DNA from: Terrisporobacter petrolearius
GTDB lineage: Bacteria; Bacillota; Clostridia; Peptostreptococcales; Peptostreptococcaceae
Strand: one strand, 5' to 3'
NCBI RefSeq assembly: GCF_032598785.1
Contig: NZ_CP102984.1
DNA: 64,000 nucleotides
Below are positions 1 through 9,324 of the stretch, one piece after another. Made by a program: the position numbers and the translations under genes. The notes under the pieces were generated by a model, which did not search any database, had not been told where the DNA came from, and saw only the letters and a program-made list of their open reading frames with translations. Within the stretch, counting starts at the first letter, position 1; each line of letters starts with the position of its first letter.

Positions 1-2
1 AT

Positions 3-1145
3 AGATATGATATTCAGTTAAAAGGAAGTGGAAAAACACCCTACTCTCGTGGTGGTGATGGAAGGGCAGTGCTTGGGCCAATGCTTCGTGAGTATATAAT
101 TAGCGAAGCCATGTATAATCTTAAAATACCTACAACTCGTAGTTTAGCAGTAGTAAAAACAGGAGAAAAAGTTTATAGAGAATATGTGAAAGAAGGAGCC
201 ATACTTACTAGAGTTGCAACAAGTCATCTTAGATTCGGTACTTTTGAATATGCTTTTAATTACTTGGGAAAAGAAGAAGTGAAAAAACTAGCTGACTATG
301 CCATAGATAGACATTACCCCTATGTAAGAAATGATGAAAATAAATATTTAAGTTTTCTAAAAGAAGTAATAAAAGCTCATGCTAAGTTAACTGCCAAATG
401 GCTATGTGTTGGTTTTATTCATGGTGTAATGAATACTGACAATATGACTATTAGTGGAGAAACTATTGATTATGGACCTTGTGCTTTTATGGATGTTTAT
501 GATCCAGACACTGTATTTAGTTCTATTGATTTTCATGGAAGATATGCCTACAAAAATCAGCCAAACATGGCTTCTTGGAATATTTGTAGATTTGCAGAAA
601 CACTGTTACCTTTAATAAGTGAAGATGCAGACACGGGCATAGATTTGGCACAAAAGGCTATATTTGAGTTTTCTGATTTGCATTTTGAATATTGGTTCTC
701 ACAGATGAGAACCAAGCTAGGATTATTCAATGAAGAAGCTATGGATAAGGCTATAATAGAAGATTTATTAACTATGATGGAAAAATACAAAGAAGATTAT
801 ACAAATACTTTTTTATCATTAACTTATAGAAAAAACATGAATAGAGGAATGTTCCTTACAGCTGAATTTACAAACTGGTATAAAAATTGGCAAGAAAGAT
901 TGGAAAGACAAGAAGAGTCTATAGAGGAAGCTTATGAGCTTATGAAAGAGTCAAATCCAGTAGTTATACCAAGAAATCACAGAGTAGAAGAAGCACTAGA
1001 TGCAGCAGGTAATGGAGATTTTACAGTAATGGAAGATTTACTTTCTGTTCTTAGTAATCCTTATGAATATAAATTAGAGTGTGAAAAATACTTTGATTTA
1101 CCACAGCCTTCAGATTTACCTTACAGAACCTATTGTGGAACATAA
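3..1145 (+). CDS. selO: protein adenylyltransferase SelO (5' end outside window)
   Basis: SelO/YdiU (UPF0061) proteins have a pseudokinase fold that transfers AMP from ATP to protein hydroxyl groups. The frame is open from base 3, so the gene starts upstream of the window; the GTG at 69 lies inside the conserved GGDGRAVLGPMLREY segment and is not a start. Visible family motifs are QLKGSGKTPYSRGGDGR at the left edge, HGVMNTDN near 420-440 (catalytic/metal region) and DYGP near 470-480 (the DFG equivalent). The C-terminus is YRTYCGT, a cysteine form without a selenocysteine codon. The stop at 1143-1145 is followed by a palindromic terminator shared with the convergent lysozyme gene. Family assignment is firm; the substrate is unknown. 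Confidence 0.93.
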   Translation, partial: RYDIQLKGSGKTPYSRGGDGRAVLGPMLREYIISEAMYNLKIPTTRSLAVVKTGEKVYREYVKEGAILTRVATSHLRFGTFEYAFNYLGKEEVKKLADYAIDRHYPYVRNDENKYLSFLKEVIKAHAKLTAKWLCVGFIHGVMNTDNMTISGETIDYGPCAFMDVYDPDTVFSSIDFHGRYAYKNQPNMASWNICRFAETLLPLISEDADTGIDLAQKAIFEFSDLHFEYWFSQMRTKLGLFNEEAMDKAIIEDLLTMMEKYKEDYTNTFLSLTYRKNMNRGMFLTAEFTNWYKNWQERLERQEESIEEAYELMKESNPVVIPRNHRVEEALDAAGNGDFTVMEDLLSVLSNPYEYKLECEKYFDLPQPSDLPYRTYCGT

Positions 1146-1150
1146 TAATA

Positions 1151-1180
1151 ACCCTATATAAGTGATCACTTATATAGGGT
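1151..1180. terminator. bidirectional terminator between selO and lysozyme gene
   Basis: A perfect 30-base palindrome (arms ACCCTATATAAGTGA) lies between two convergent stop codons. Its placement suggests it serves both genes. U-tracts on either side are only AT-rich, not pure T. Confidence 0.7.
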
Positions 1181-1199
1181 ATTTATATATTTAATGTAA

Positions 1200-3635
1200 T
1201 TATATTTTCAAATAACTTCCAACCACATATCCAGTATAACTTTTATACTTAACTTTATACCATCCAGATGATAGTTTACTAACAATCTCAATAGTAGTGT
1301 TTTTAGGAATAGTAGTTATAATACTAGAAGAAGTAGAAGCACTTTTTCTAAGGTTAAGATTAGCAGAAGTAACACCTTTATTTGAAGAAGATGTATTAGA
1401 ATTACTGCCATTTAACTTGACATAGTCCTTAGAAACATACCCAGTATTACCTTTGTACTTAACCTTATACCAACCAGAAGTAGATTTATCAACAACCTCG
1501 ATAGTAGTATTTTTAGGAATAGTAGCTATAATACTAGAAGAGGTAGAAGTACTCTTTCTAAAATTAACATTAGCAGAAGTAACACCTTTGTCAGATGAAG
1601 ACGTACTAGGAGTTTCATTATTACTACTACTGCCGTTTAATTTAACATAGTCCTTAGAAACATATCCAGTATTACCTTTGTATTTAACCTTATACCAGCC
1701 AGAAGTAGATTTATCAACAACCTCGATAGTAGTATTTTTAGGAATAGTAGCTATAATACTAGAAGAAGTAGAAGCACTCTTTCTAAAGTTAACATTAGCA
1801 GAAGTAACTCCTTTTTCAGAAGAAGAAGTATTATCATTACTGCCGCTACCATTTAACTTGACATAGTCCTTAGAAACATACCCAGTATTACCTTTGTACT
1901 TAACTTTATACCAACCAGAAGTAGATTTATCAACAACTTCAACAGTAGTATTTTTAGGAATAGTTTCTATAATACTAGAAGAAGTAGAAGCACTCTTTCT
2001 AAAGTTAACATTGGCAGAAGTAACCCCTTTTTCAGAAGGAGAAGGAGGAGTGTTATCATCACCGCCACTGCCATTTAACTTGACATAGTCCTTAGAAACA
2101 TACCCAGTATTACCTTTGTACTTAACCTTATACCAACCAGAAGTAGATTTATCAACAACCTCGATAGTAGTATTTTTAGGAATAGTTTCTATAATACTAG
2201 AAGAAGTAGAAGCACTCTTTCTAAAGTTAACATTGGCAGAAGTAACCCCTTTTTCAGAAGAAGAAGGAGGAGGAGTATTATCATCGCCGCCACTGCCATT
2301 TAACTTGACATAGTCCTTAGAAACATACCCAGTATTACCTTTGTACTTAACCTTATACCAACCAGAAGTAGATTTATCAACAACCTCGATAGTAGTATTT
2401 TTAGGAATAGTTTCTATAATACTAGAAGAAGTAGAAGCACTCTTTCTAAAGTTAACATTAGCAGTAGTGACACCTTGATTTCCAGAAGGTGTACTTGGCT
2501 CTTCACTACCTGAGCTACCACCAAAAGTTTTTAAGCAAGTGTAATTCATATCTACATATCCACTTATACCAGGCACAGAACCTTTTTCTGAGTATTGCCA
2601 CATGGAATAGGGCTTTCCGAAAGTATTAGTTGAAGAATATTGAGCCACCCATAAATTATTAGAATTAATAAGGTCGGAAGTAAAGTATGTACTACTAAAA
2701 TCTTTATTAGTATATATACCTGAAGTATATCCTTTGGACTCTACCTTATTAAGAAAAGAAGTAGCCATTCTAGATGCTAGATCCTTTGTTACTTTCACGC
2801 CATTGTTATTTGCATATCTAACACTATCATATTCAAAATCGAAAAAGACTGGGTATGTAATGCTACTTTTATAAGGTGATATAGCATTTAAGCAGGCTTG
2901 AGCTTCAATAGCAGCATTATTTGGAGTAGTAGCATAACTAAACCAGTACACACCTATTTTAAGTCCAACACTTTTTGCACCTTCAATATAAGTTTTGAAT
3001 TTTGGGTCTATAGTAGAAGTCCCATATCCAGCTCTTATAATAACGTAGTCAACACCAGAATTTTTTACACTTGTCCAATTTATGTTTCCGTTCCATTTAC
3101 TTACATCTATACCTTTTTCAATTGGGTTTAACCTTAAATAAGATGCTTGTACATATCCTTGTTTACCTTTGAAATCAACTTTGTACCAATCACTACTTTT
3201 ACCTAGTATTTCAACAGTTTCATTAATTTTTAATGTACCAATTGCACCATTTGAAGTAGATGGCCCACTTCTTACACTTAGAGAACTTGCTGTTACACTT
3301 CCGCTACCTATAGCCTTTGAGTTAGACAAAGTTGCCTTTTGAGGAGAAAAAGCACTTCTATTAGACATAAAAGCTCTAGAAGTACTTTCTCCTATGTTAC
3401 CCATACTATAAGTTTTGTTTGCTTCAGGGTCCGGTTGATACTTAGGTGACTCTTTGGAATCTTTGTTTTGAGAATTTGCACCTACTTTTATTTGGAAATC
3501 ATCATCTGATAAAATAGTAACGTCCATATCTGATTTTGATTTAATTGAATCTGCATTTGCTATTGTCATTAGATTCTGAGAAGTTATAGCAATACCTAAG
3601 GACACGGCTAAAAGAGATTTGTCTTTTTTATTCAT
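1200..3635 (-). CDS. secreted GH25 lysozyme with N-terminal SH3 and six C-terminal SH3 repeats
   Basis: Predicted exported peptidoglycan hydrolase (N-acetylmuramidase). I chose the ATG at 3635 (811 aa) because it sits just downstream of AAAGGGGGAAA; the TTG at 3656 would overlap that ribosome site. Order: signal peptide (about 1-30, ending near IANA), a low-complexity Ser/Asn region, one SH3_3 domain (about 112-172), a GH25 domain (about 175-370) opening GIDVSKWNG and carrying the catalytic DFEYD near residue 265, then six SH3_3 repeats to the C-terminus, separated by Gly/Ser/Asn/Pro linkers. The repeats probably bind the cell wall. It is convergent with selO and divergent from the Bce-type ABC operon. 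It could be an autolysin or a phage-derived endolysin adopted by the host; the signal peptide favours an autolysin. Confidence 0.92.
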   Translation of the reverse strand: MNKKDKSLLAVSLGIAITSQNLMTIANADSIKSKSDMDVTILSDDDFQIKVGANSQNKDSKESPKYQPDPEANKTYSMGNIGESTSRAFMSNRSAFSPQKATLSNSKAIGSGSVTASSLSVRSGPSTSNGAIGTLKINETVEILGKSSDWYKVDFKGKQGYVQASYLRLNPIEKGIDVSKWNGNINWTSVKNSGVDYVIIRAGYGTSTIDPKFKTYIEGAKSVGLKIGVYWFSYATTPNNAAIEAQACLNAISPYKSSITYPVFFDFEYDSVRYANNNGVKVTKDLASRMATSFLNKVESKGYTSGIYTNKDFSSTYFTSDLINSNNLWVAQYSSTNTFGKPYSMWQYSEKGSVPGISGYVDMNYTCLKTFGGSSGSEEPSTPSGNQGVTTANVNFRKSASTSSSIIETIPKNTTIEVVDKSTSGWYKVKYKGNTGYVSKDYVKLNGSGGDDNTPPPSSSEKGVTSANVNFRKSASTSSSIIETIPKNTTIEVVDKSTSGWYKVKYKGNTGYVSKDYVKLNGSGGDDNTPPSPSEKGVTSANVNFRKSASTSSSIIETIPKNTTVEVVDKSTSGWYKVKYKGNTGYVSKDYVKLNGSGSNDNTSSSEKGVTSANVNFRKSASTSSSIIATIPKNTTIEVVDKSTSGWYKVKYKGNTGYVSKDYVKLNGSSSNNETPSTSSSDKGVTSANVNFRKSTSTSSSIIATIPKNTTIEVVDKSTSGWYKVKYKGNTGYVSKDYVKLNGSNSNTSSSNKGVTSANLNLRKSASTSSSIITTIPKNTTIEIVSKLSSGWYKVKYKSYTGYVVGSYLKI
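1203..2478 (-). repeat. six tandem SH3-coding DNA repeats (about 190-225 bp units)
   Basis: The 3' half of the lysozyme gene is a tandem array in which each unit encodes the same SH3 core (ANVNFRKSASTSSSII, then SGWYKVKYKGNTGYVSKDYV) and differs mainly in the linker. The five upstream units are nearly identical at DNA level; the last unit (1203-1370) is more diverged. Such arrays can change copy number by slippage or recombination. Confidence 0.85.
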
Positions 3636-3938
3636 ATTAATATTTCCCCCTTTCAATTAGAATAAATTACCATAAATGTAAAATATATAAATTATATAAT
3701 AAAAGTATATGGTTTCGTCTAAATAGTTCAAAAGTTAACCTTTTATTTTTGTACCTATTTTATTTTACGGATGTTTTAGGTATTATTTTAGCGAATAACT
3801 ATATTTTATAGATTGTATACTTTATATTTTCAACATTACAAAAACGTAATGATAATGAAATATACATACATATTTAAAAAAACAAAAGGTGTATATAATA
3901 AAAGACATGAAAGATAAATCGAGGAGGGTTACTTAAGG
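3636..3938. promoter_or_regulatory. divergent intergenic region, lysozyme / ABC transporter
   Basis: About 300 bases, very AT-rich, with no ORF. It must hold promoters for both directions. A TATAAT-like -10 (about 3893-3900) lies roughly 40 bases before the ABC gene, whose ribosome site is GAGGAGGG. I see no convincing -35 or riboswitch. Confidence 0.4.
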
Positions 3939-4706
3939 ATGAAAAATATATTAAATGTTGAAAAAATAGAAAAATACTATGGAAATAAAGATAATGTTAC
4001 AAAAGCCATAGACAATATAAGTTTTAAAGTTAATGAAGGAGAATTTGTTGGGATAATGGGGCCTAGTGGAAGTGGTAAAACAACACTTCTTAACTGTATC
4101 TCAACAATAGATACTGTTACAACAGGAAGCATAATAATAAATGATAAAGATATTACAAGATTAAAGTCTAAAAACTTAGATAAGTTTAGACAAAATGAGT
4201 TAGGATTCATATTCCAAGACTTTAACTTATTAGATACATTAACTGCTTATGAAAATATAGCATTGGCGTTAACAATAAAAGGAGAAAAAACTTCTGAAAT
4301 AGATGGAAAAATAAAAGAAGTAGCAAAATATTTAGAAATTGAAAAAATATTAAAACAATACCCTTACCAAATGTCTGGTGGACAAAAACAAAGGGTAGCA
4401 TCTGCTAGAGCAATAGTTACAGACCCATCATTAATACTTGCTGATGAACCAACAGGAGCACTTGACTCAAAATCTGCAAGACTATTATTAGAAAGACTAG
4501 AAAGTCTTAATCAAGAGTTAAATGCAACTATATTGATGGTTACTCATGATGCTTTTACAGCAAGTTACGCTCACAGAATTTTATTTATAAAGGACGGAAA
4601 AATTTTCACAGAATTAGTAAGAGGTAAAGATTCAAGAAAAGAGTTCTTTAATAGAATAATGGAAGTTATTACTCTAATAGGAGGGGATGACAATAATGTA
4701 TTCTAA
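3939..4706 (+). CDS. Bce-type ABC transporter, ATP-binding subunit
   Basis: ATPase of a peptide-antibiotic-sensing and detoxifying ABC transporter (BceA/SalX/MacB class). Visible: Walker A GPSGSGKTT (about residues 40-48), Q-loop FQDFN, signature MSGGQKQR, Walker B LILADEPTGALDS and the H-loop VTHD. At 255 aa it has the usual family length. The start follows GAGGAGGG. The 3' end overlaps the permease start by 11 bp, indicating translational coupling. With the permease and the downstream response regulator/kinase it makes a complete Bce module. Such modules usually respond to lipid II-binding peptides (bacitracin, nisin, lantibiotics); the actual ligand cannot be read from the sequence. Confidence 0.93.
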   Translation: MKNILNVEKIEKYYGNKDNVTKAIDNISFKVNEGEFVGIMGPSGSGKTTLLNCISTIDTVTTGSIIINDKDITRLKSKNLDKFRQNELGFIFQDFNLLDTLTAYENIALALTIKGEKTSEIDGKIKEVAKYLEIEKILKQYPYQMSGGQKQRVASARAIVTDPSLILADEPTGALDSKSARLLLERLESLNQELNATILMVTHDAFTASYAHRILFIKDGKIFTELVRGKDSRKEFFNRIMEVITLIGGDDNNVF

Positions 4707-6693
4707 GATAGCATTTAAAAATGTTAGGAAAAGTTTTAAAGACTATAGCATATACTTTTTAACTTTAACACTGGCAGTTTGTATATTTTATAGTTTTAAC
4801 TCTATTGAATCTCAAAAAGCCATGGTGGAGATTTCTTCATCTACGGGAGGTTATATAGATACTCTTACTAGATTAATTTCAGGAGTATCAGTATTCATAG
4901 CATTTATTTTAGGTAGTTTAATTCTTTATGCTAATAATTTCTTAATAAAAAAGAGAAACAAAGAGCTTGGAATTTACATGACTCTTGGTATGTCAAAAAA
5001 CAAAATTTCTAAAATATTAATATTAGAAACAGTAATTGTAGGTGTATTTTCACTAATAAGTGGGTTAATTATAGGTCTTATAGCATCACAAGGATTATCA
5101 GTACTTGTAGCCAAACTATTTGACTTTAAAATGTCTGGCTATAGTTTTATAATTTCAATGCCAGCAATAATAAAAACAATTATATACTTTGGCATAATGT
5201 TTGTTCTTGTTATGTTATTTAACTCTTTTGTAATATCAAAATATAAAATAATTGATTTACTAACAGTAGGAAGAAAGACACAAGAAATAAAATTTAAAAA
5301 TCCATTTGTATATTTAATTACGTTTATTTTATGTATTGCATCTTTAGGAACTGCATATAAGCTAGTTTTAGATGTGGGATTAAATATAACAGACTCTAGA
5401 TTCCTTATATCTATAGGGCTTGGTATAGTTGGAACAGTTTTATTCTTCTTCTCTTTAGCTGGATTTATTTTATATGTGGTGAAAAAGAATAAAAACGTGT
5501 ATTTCAAAGGTTTAAATATATTTGTTGTAAAACAAATTAATAGTAAGGTAAATACAAACTTTATATCTATGTCAGTAATTTGTCTAATGTTATTTTTAAC
5601 AATAGGAGTATTATCAACAGGATTTAGTTTGAAAAATGCTATAGAATCAGGGCTTAAAGGGGCTACACCATTTGATGCTACTGGACAGATGTATGTAAAT
5701 GAAGGCGACAAAATTGAAGATATAAAAAAATCTTTTGACTCTATGGGAATTAAATTTGGTAAAGATGACAAAGTAGCTTATTACAATGAATATATTGACG
5801 AAACATTAATATCAGATGTTATACCTTTAAATAAGGATGTTAAAGAAATAAATCCTGAAGTATCATATGTGAAAATTTCAGATTACAATAAAATTAGACA
5901 ATTGAATAATGAAGATCCAATAAACTTAAAAGAAAATGAAGTATTAATAATGTCAAACTTTTCAAAAATGATTCCTTCCATAGAAAAGTATATGGAAAGT
6001 AATGATACTATTAAAATTAAAGGAAAAGAATACAATATAAAAGATAAAAAAATAATAAAAGAAAACTTACAAACAGTTTATATGCAAAATAATCTTTTTA
6101 CTATAGTGGTAAATGATAATCTTTGTAATGGCAAAACTATATCTTCAAGCAATGTAAATATAAATTTTGCAAAAGGTGATGCACAACAAAGTGAAGAAAA
6201 GTTTTTAAAGGATTTGGAAATATATAATGGTTCAAATATAGATTATGGCAAAGTAGGATATGTACGTGGATATACTAGAGATTCTATTTATAAAGAAAGT
6301 AAAGGAATAACAACTACAATATTATTCATAGGAATTTATATAGGAATAGTATTCTTAATCAGTAGTATGGCAGTTCTTGCCCTTCAACAATTAAGTGAGG
6401 CAAGTGATAGTATAGAAAGATATGTATCATTAAAAAGACTGGGAGCAAGTACAAAGAGCATAAACAAAACAATATTTGTGCAAACTCTTGTTTACTTTAG
6501 TATACCTGTGGGACTAGCTTTAGTTCACTCAGTTGTAGGTATACAAGTAGCAAATACATTTATTTCAATGTACAACCAGCCAGATATTGGAGGATCATCT
6601 CTTGTAACAGCAGGAATATTCTTTATCGTATATGCAATTTACTTCTGTATAACTTATAGTGGATACAAAAACATAGTAAAAAATAATATATAA
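4696..6693 (+). CDS. Bce-type ABC transporter permease (FtsX domains)
   Basis: BceB-like permease, 665 aa from the ATG at 4696. That start lies 9 bases after GGAGGGG; the ATG at 4687 abuts the ribosome site and is less likely. It has an N-terminal transmembrane segment, an FtsX block of three helices (about 60-200), further helices, then a large extracellular loop of about 200 residues (roughly 315-530) and a final FtsX block. The large loop between the seventh and eighth helices is the hallmark of antimicrobial-peptide-sensing permeases. It probably signals flux directly to the two-component kinase encoded downstream. Confidence 0.9.
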   Translation: MYSKIAFKNVRKSFKDYSIYFLTLTLAVCIFYSFNSIESQKAMVEISSSTGGYIDTLTRLISGVSVFIAFILGSLILYANNFLIKKRNKELGIYMTLGMSKNKISKILILETVIVGVFSLISGLIIGLIASQGLSVLVAKLFDFKMSGYSFIISMPAIIKTIIYFGIMFVLVMLFNSFVISKYKIIDLLTVGRKTQEIKFKNPFVYLITFILCIASLGTAYKLVLDVGLNITDSRFLISIGLGIVGTVLFFFSLAGFILYVVKKNKNVYFKGLNIFVVKQINSKVNTNFISMSVICLMLFLTIGVLSTGFSLKNAIESGLKGATPFDATGQMYVNEGDKIEDIKKSFDSMGIKFGKDDKVAYYNEYIDETLISDVIPLNKDVKEINPEVSYVKISDYNKIRQLNNEDPINLKENEVLIMSNFSKMIPSIEKYMESNDTIKIKGKEYNIKDKKIIKENLQTVYMQNNLFTIVVNDNLCNGKTISSSNVNINFAKGDAQQSEEKFLKDLEIYNGSNIDYGKVGYVRGYTRDSIYKESKGITTTILFIGIYIGIVFLISSMAVLALQQLSEASDSIERYVSLKRLGASTKSINKTIFVQTLVYFSIPVGLALVHSVVGIQVANTFISMYNQPDIGGSSLVTAGIFFIVYAIYFCITYSGYKNIVKNNI

Positions 6694-6697
6694 ATTA

Positions 6698-6743
6698 AAA
6701 AAATCTATTTAAAGTAAAAAAATCTACTTTGAATAGATTTTTT
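6698..6743 (+). terminator. rho-independent terminator after ABC genes
   Basis: A 19-bp stem (6698-6716 with 6725-6743, one G-U pair) ends in a run of six T. It separates the transporter genes from the two-component genes, which therefore probably have their own promoter. Confidence 0.85.
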
Positions 6744-6750
6744 GGTATAA

Positions 6751-6793
6751 TTATACAAATAATAATTAATGAGTAATTTATATATTTGTATAA
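6751..6793. promoter_or_regulatory. inverted repeat, candidate response-regulator operator
   Basis: TTATACAAATA (6751-6761) and its exact complement TATTTGTATAA (6783-6793) are separated by 21 bases, 33 bases upstream of the response-regulator start. Arms on neighbouring helical faces fit binding by an OmpR-family dimer, which would be autoregulation. No protein-binding evidence is available from sequence alone. Confidence 0.4.
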
Positions 6794-6826
6794 AATAAGT
6801 ATATAAACTAAGGAGGGATAAAACCT

Positions 6827-7498
6827 ATGGAAAAAATAATAATTATTGAAGATGAAGAAATAATTAGAGAAGAATTGAAAAACTTCTTAGGTAGATATGG
6901 ATATGAAGTAGTAGCACCTACATCTTTTGACAATGTGGTGGAATTTATAATACAGGAAAATGCCAACTTAGTTTTGCTAGATATAAATCTACCAGTTTTC
7001 GATGGATATTACATATGCAGAGAAGTGAGAAGAGAATCTGATATACCTATAATAATCGTAACAAGTAGAGATAGTGACATGGACGAGCTTATGAGTATGA
7101 ACTTAGGAGCAGACGATTTTGTTACAAAGCCTTATAATACACAAATACTACTGGCAAGAATATCAGCATTACTAAAAAGAAGTGGGTCAATAGCAGCTAA
7201 TAGTAGCATTTTAACATATGGAGATTTTCAACTAAATCTATCAAATGCAACTATTACCTACAATAATAAAGAAATAGAACTTACTAAAAACGAAGTAAAA
7301 ATACTTTCATATTTAATAAATCACAAGGGAGAAATAGTATCTAGAGAATTACTAATGGAGTACTTGTGGAGCACGGACTATTTTGTAGATGATAGTACTT
7401 TGACTGTAAATGTAACAAGACTTCGTAAAAAATTAGAAGAGATAGGGATAGAAAATGTAATAGAAACAAGAAGAGGATTGGGGTATATAATGCCATGA
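6827..7498 (+). CDS. OmpR-family response regulator (BceR-like)
   Basis: 223 aa. N-terminal receiver domain with the phospho-acceptor Asp in LVLLDINLP (about residue 52) and the conserved Lys in VTKPY (about 101). A C-terminal winged-helix DNA-binding domain ends in TRRGLGYIMP. The start follows AAGGAGGG. It overlaps the histidine kinase by 4 bp (ATGA). It should activate the neighbouring ABC operon and possibly itself in response to peptide stress; this is inferred from Bce family precedent. Confidence 0.93.
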   Translation: MEKIIIIEDEEIIREELKNFLGRYGYEVVAPTSFDNVVEFIIQENANLVLLDINLPVFDGYYICREVRRESDIPIIIVTSRDSDMDELMSMNLGADDFVTKPYNTQILLARISALLKRSGSIAANSSILTYGDFQLNLSNATITYNNKEIELTKNEVKILSYLINHKGEIVSRELLMEYLWSTDYFVDDSTLTVNVTRLRKKLEEIGIENVIETRRGLGYIMP

Positions 7499-8508
7499 AA
7501 ATGATTGATTACATAAAAGATAAGGTACTTTTTTTAGCTGTAAATCTAATGTTTTTTATACTTATTTCATTGTTTATGGGTTTTGCTAAGGCAGCTCCAG
7601 TTATAATTTTTCTTTTATTTTGTATATGGTTCCTTCCATTAATAACTTATATGTTGCTGGAGTATATAAAATATAAAAAATACTTTAATAACATAGAAAC
7701 TATCTTGGAAAACTTAGACAAGAAGTATTTGTTGCCTGAAGTAATAGATGATGCAAATTTTATGATAGGAGAAGAAATAAATGATATCTTAAAAGAACTA
7801 AGTAGAGATATGCATGAAAATGTTAAGTACTATAAAAACATTCAAGAAGAATACAGAGAATACATAGAAATGTGGGTTCATGAAATTAAAACACCAATAG
7901 CATCTTCAAAACTATTAATAGAAAATAATAATAATGAAATCACAAGAAAAATTAATATACAAATGGATAGAATAGAAAACTTTGTGGAGCAAGTTCTATA
8001 TTATTCAAGAAGTGACGAAGTAGGCAAGGATTATATTATAAAGAAAGCAGAATTATCTCAAGTTATAAAAAATGTAATTAAAAAAAATCAAAGAGATTTT
8101 ATAAGCAAAAGAATAAGCTTACAATTAGATGATATTAATGAAATTATTTATTCTGATACAAAATGGGTTGAGTTTATATTAAATCAAATAGTAGGAAATG
8201 CTATTAAGTACTCAAAAGGAACAGAAGATAAAATAACAATTAAATCTAAAAAACTGGGAAGTTCAATAGTGCTAACAGTTCAAGATAACGGTGTTGGAAT
8301 AGTTGAACAAGATATAAATAGAGTGTTTGAAAAGGGATTTACAGGAGAAAATGGTAGGAAGTTTGGAAAGAGTACAGGTATAGGTCTGTATTTATGCAAA
8401 AAACTATGTGTGAAACTTGGACTAGGTCTGCAGATTGATTCTAATATAAATGAAGGCACAAAAGTAAGCATAATTTTCCCCATAACAGAAAACCTAGTAG
8501 AAAAATAG
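7495..8508 (+). CDS. intramembrane-sensing histidine kinase (BceS-like)
   Basis: 337 aa. Two closely spaced N-terminal transmembrane helices (about 10-55) with almost no extracellular sensor, typical of kinases that sense through a Bce permease. Phospho-acceptor His in WVHEIKTP (about residue 128), an N-box around NQIVGNAIKYS, and G-boxes VQDNGVGI and GIGLYLCKKL. Translationally coupled to the response regulator through a 4-bp overlap. Partner of the ABC genes at 3939-6693. Confidence 0.92.
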   Translation: MKMIDYIKDKVLFLAVNLMFFILISLFMGFAKAAPVIIFLLFCIWFLPLITYMLLEYIKYKKYFNNIETILENLDKKYLLPEVIDDANFMIGEEINDILKELSRDMHENVKYYKNIQEEYREYIEMWVHEIKTPIASSKLLIENNNNEITRKINIQMDRIENFVEQVLYYSRSDEVGKDYIIKKAELSQVIKNVIKKNQRDFISKRISLQLDDINEIIYSDTKWVEFILNQIVGNAIKYSKGTEDKITIKSKKLGSSIVLTVQDNGVGIVEQDINRVFEKGFTGENGRKFGKSTGIGLYLCKKLCVKLGLGLQIDSNINEGTKVSIIFPITENLVEK

Positions 8509-8541
8509 AAAGGATGTATCTTCTAGGATACATCCTTTTTT
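8509..8541. terminator. terminator, kinase gene / ytaF (convergent)
   Basis: AAAGGATGTATC / GATACATCCTTT form a perfect 12-bp stem with a 6-base loop and a T run, directly after the kinase stop. The complementary A-run on the left may also serve the convergent ytaF. Confidence 0.85.
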
Positions 8542-8575
8542 AATACATAACTTTTAAGTAAAGCAAAGTTAATTT

Positions 8576-9226
8576 TTATTTTAATTTCAAAAAAGCTAGC
8601 AAAATAAGAGTTACTCCACTTAACCATGAAAGATTAAGTTCACTTTTCTGTGCAACTTTGTTACCTAAAAAGCAACCGAGTAATACAGCAACCATATTTA
8701 TTACAAGTGAAAATATTATAATTTCCACATAATTTGTTACCATAAGCCCTGTACTAAAACCGGCTGCCAGACCATCAAGCGAAAGAGCCACCGCCAAAGA
8801 GAAAGACTCCTTAGGGGAAAGTTCATAAGACTGATCCACGTCTGCCTCTGTGCCATCTAAGCAAACCCTAAGAAAAAACTTAAAATCAAATAGTTTAAAT
8901 GATAAATCGCGACTTAGAGTGCCACTTTTAATTAGAATAGCTTTCAAAGTACTATCAAATAATTTAGCCATGCCTAACATTAATAACACTGTAACACATA
9001 TGCTAGTTGTAAAAGCGCTAGGAATATATTTGCTTATAATACTACCCATAAAAAGGGCAATAGCCAAAATAGTAGAGCAGACTAAGTTAATTGTCATAGC
9101 TGATTTAAAGGGAATTTTTATTTTACTTGTTCCATAAGCAAAACTTGCCACAAATGCATCCATGGAAAGGGCAGAAACAAGCAAAACTGCATCTAGTGTG
9201 GATAAGGAATTTAGTGCATGAAACAT
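8576..9226 (-). CDS. ytaF: sporulation membrane protein YtaF (MntP-like superfamily)
   Basis: 216 aa from the ATG at 9226, which follows AGGGGGT on the minus strand; an in-frame upstream start at 9271 has no ribosome site. Six predicted helices in two homologous halves, each with a Ser/Ala-x-DGL/DAF-type motif (ALSMDAFVASFAYG and ALSLDGLAAGFSTG), as in manganese-efflux MntP and its sporulation paralogue YtaF. The hydrophilic middle matches YtaF rather than the shorter MntP. The presence of a sporulation gene supports a spore-forming Clostridia host. Transport function is unproven. Confidence 0.85.
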   Translation of the reverse strand: MFHALNSLSTLDAVLLVSALSMDAFVASFAYGTSKIKIPFKSAMTINLVCSTILAIALFMGSIISKYIPSAFTTSICVTVLLMLGMAKLFDSTLKAILIKSGTLSRDLSFKLFDFKFFLRVCLDGTEADVDQSYELSPKESFSLAVALSLDGLAAGFSTGLMVTNYVEIIIFSLVINMVAVLLGCFLGNKVAQKSELNLSWLSGVTLILLAFLKLK

Positions 9227-9324
9227 AGATGACCCCCTATTTTTATAGATTAGAAAATTACAAAGTAACATGTCAAAAGCAAATGATTGCTTTGTATTAA
9301 CAATATATTGTAAAAGGAGAACTT

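Noticed and set aside
1453..2313. Four plus-strand ORFs inside the lysozyme gene, nearly identical to each other
   Set aside because: They are antisense reflections of the SH3 repeat units; the minus strand has signal peptide, GH25 motifs and a ribosome site.
1203..2478. Regular repeats that might suggest a CRISPR array
   Set aside because: Units are about 190-225 bp, encode protein in frame and have no unique spacers. No CRISPR-like array was seen in the window.
5139..5771. Long minus-strand ORF of 210 codons inside the ABC permease gene
   Set aside because: Antisense shadow in AT-rich DNA; no ribosome site or domain, while the plus strand is a clear BceB-type permease.
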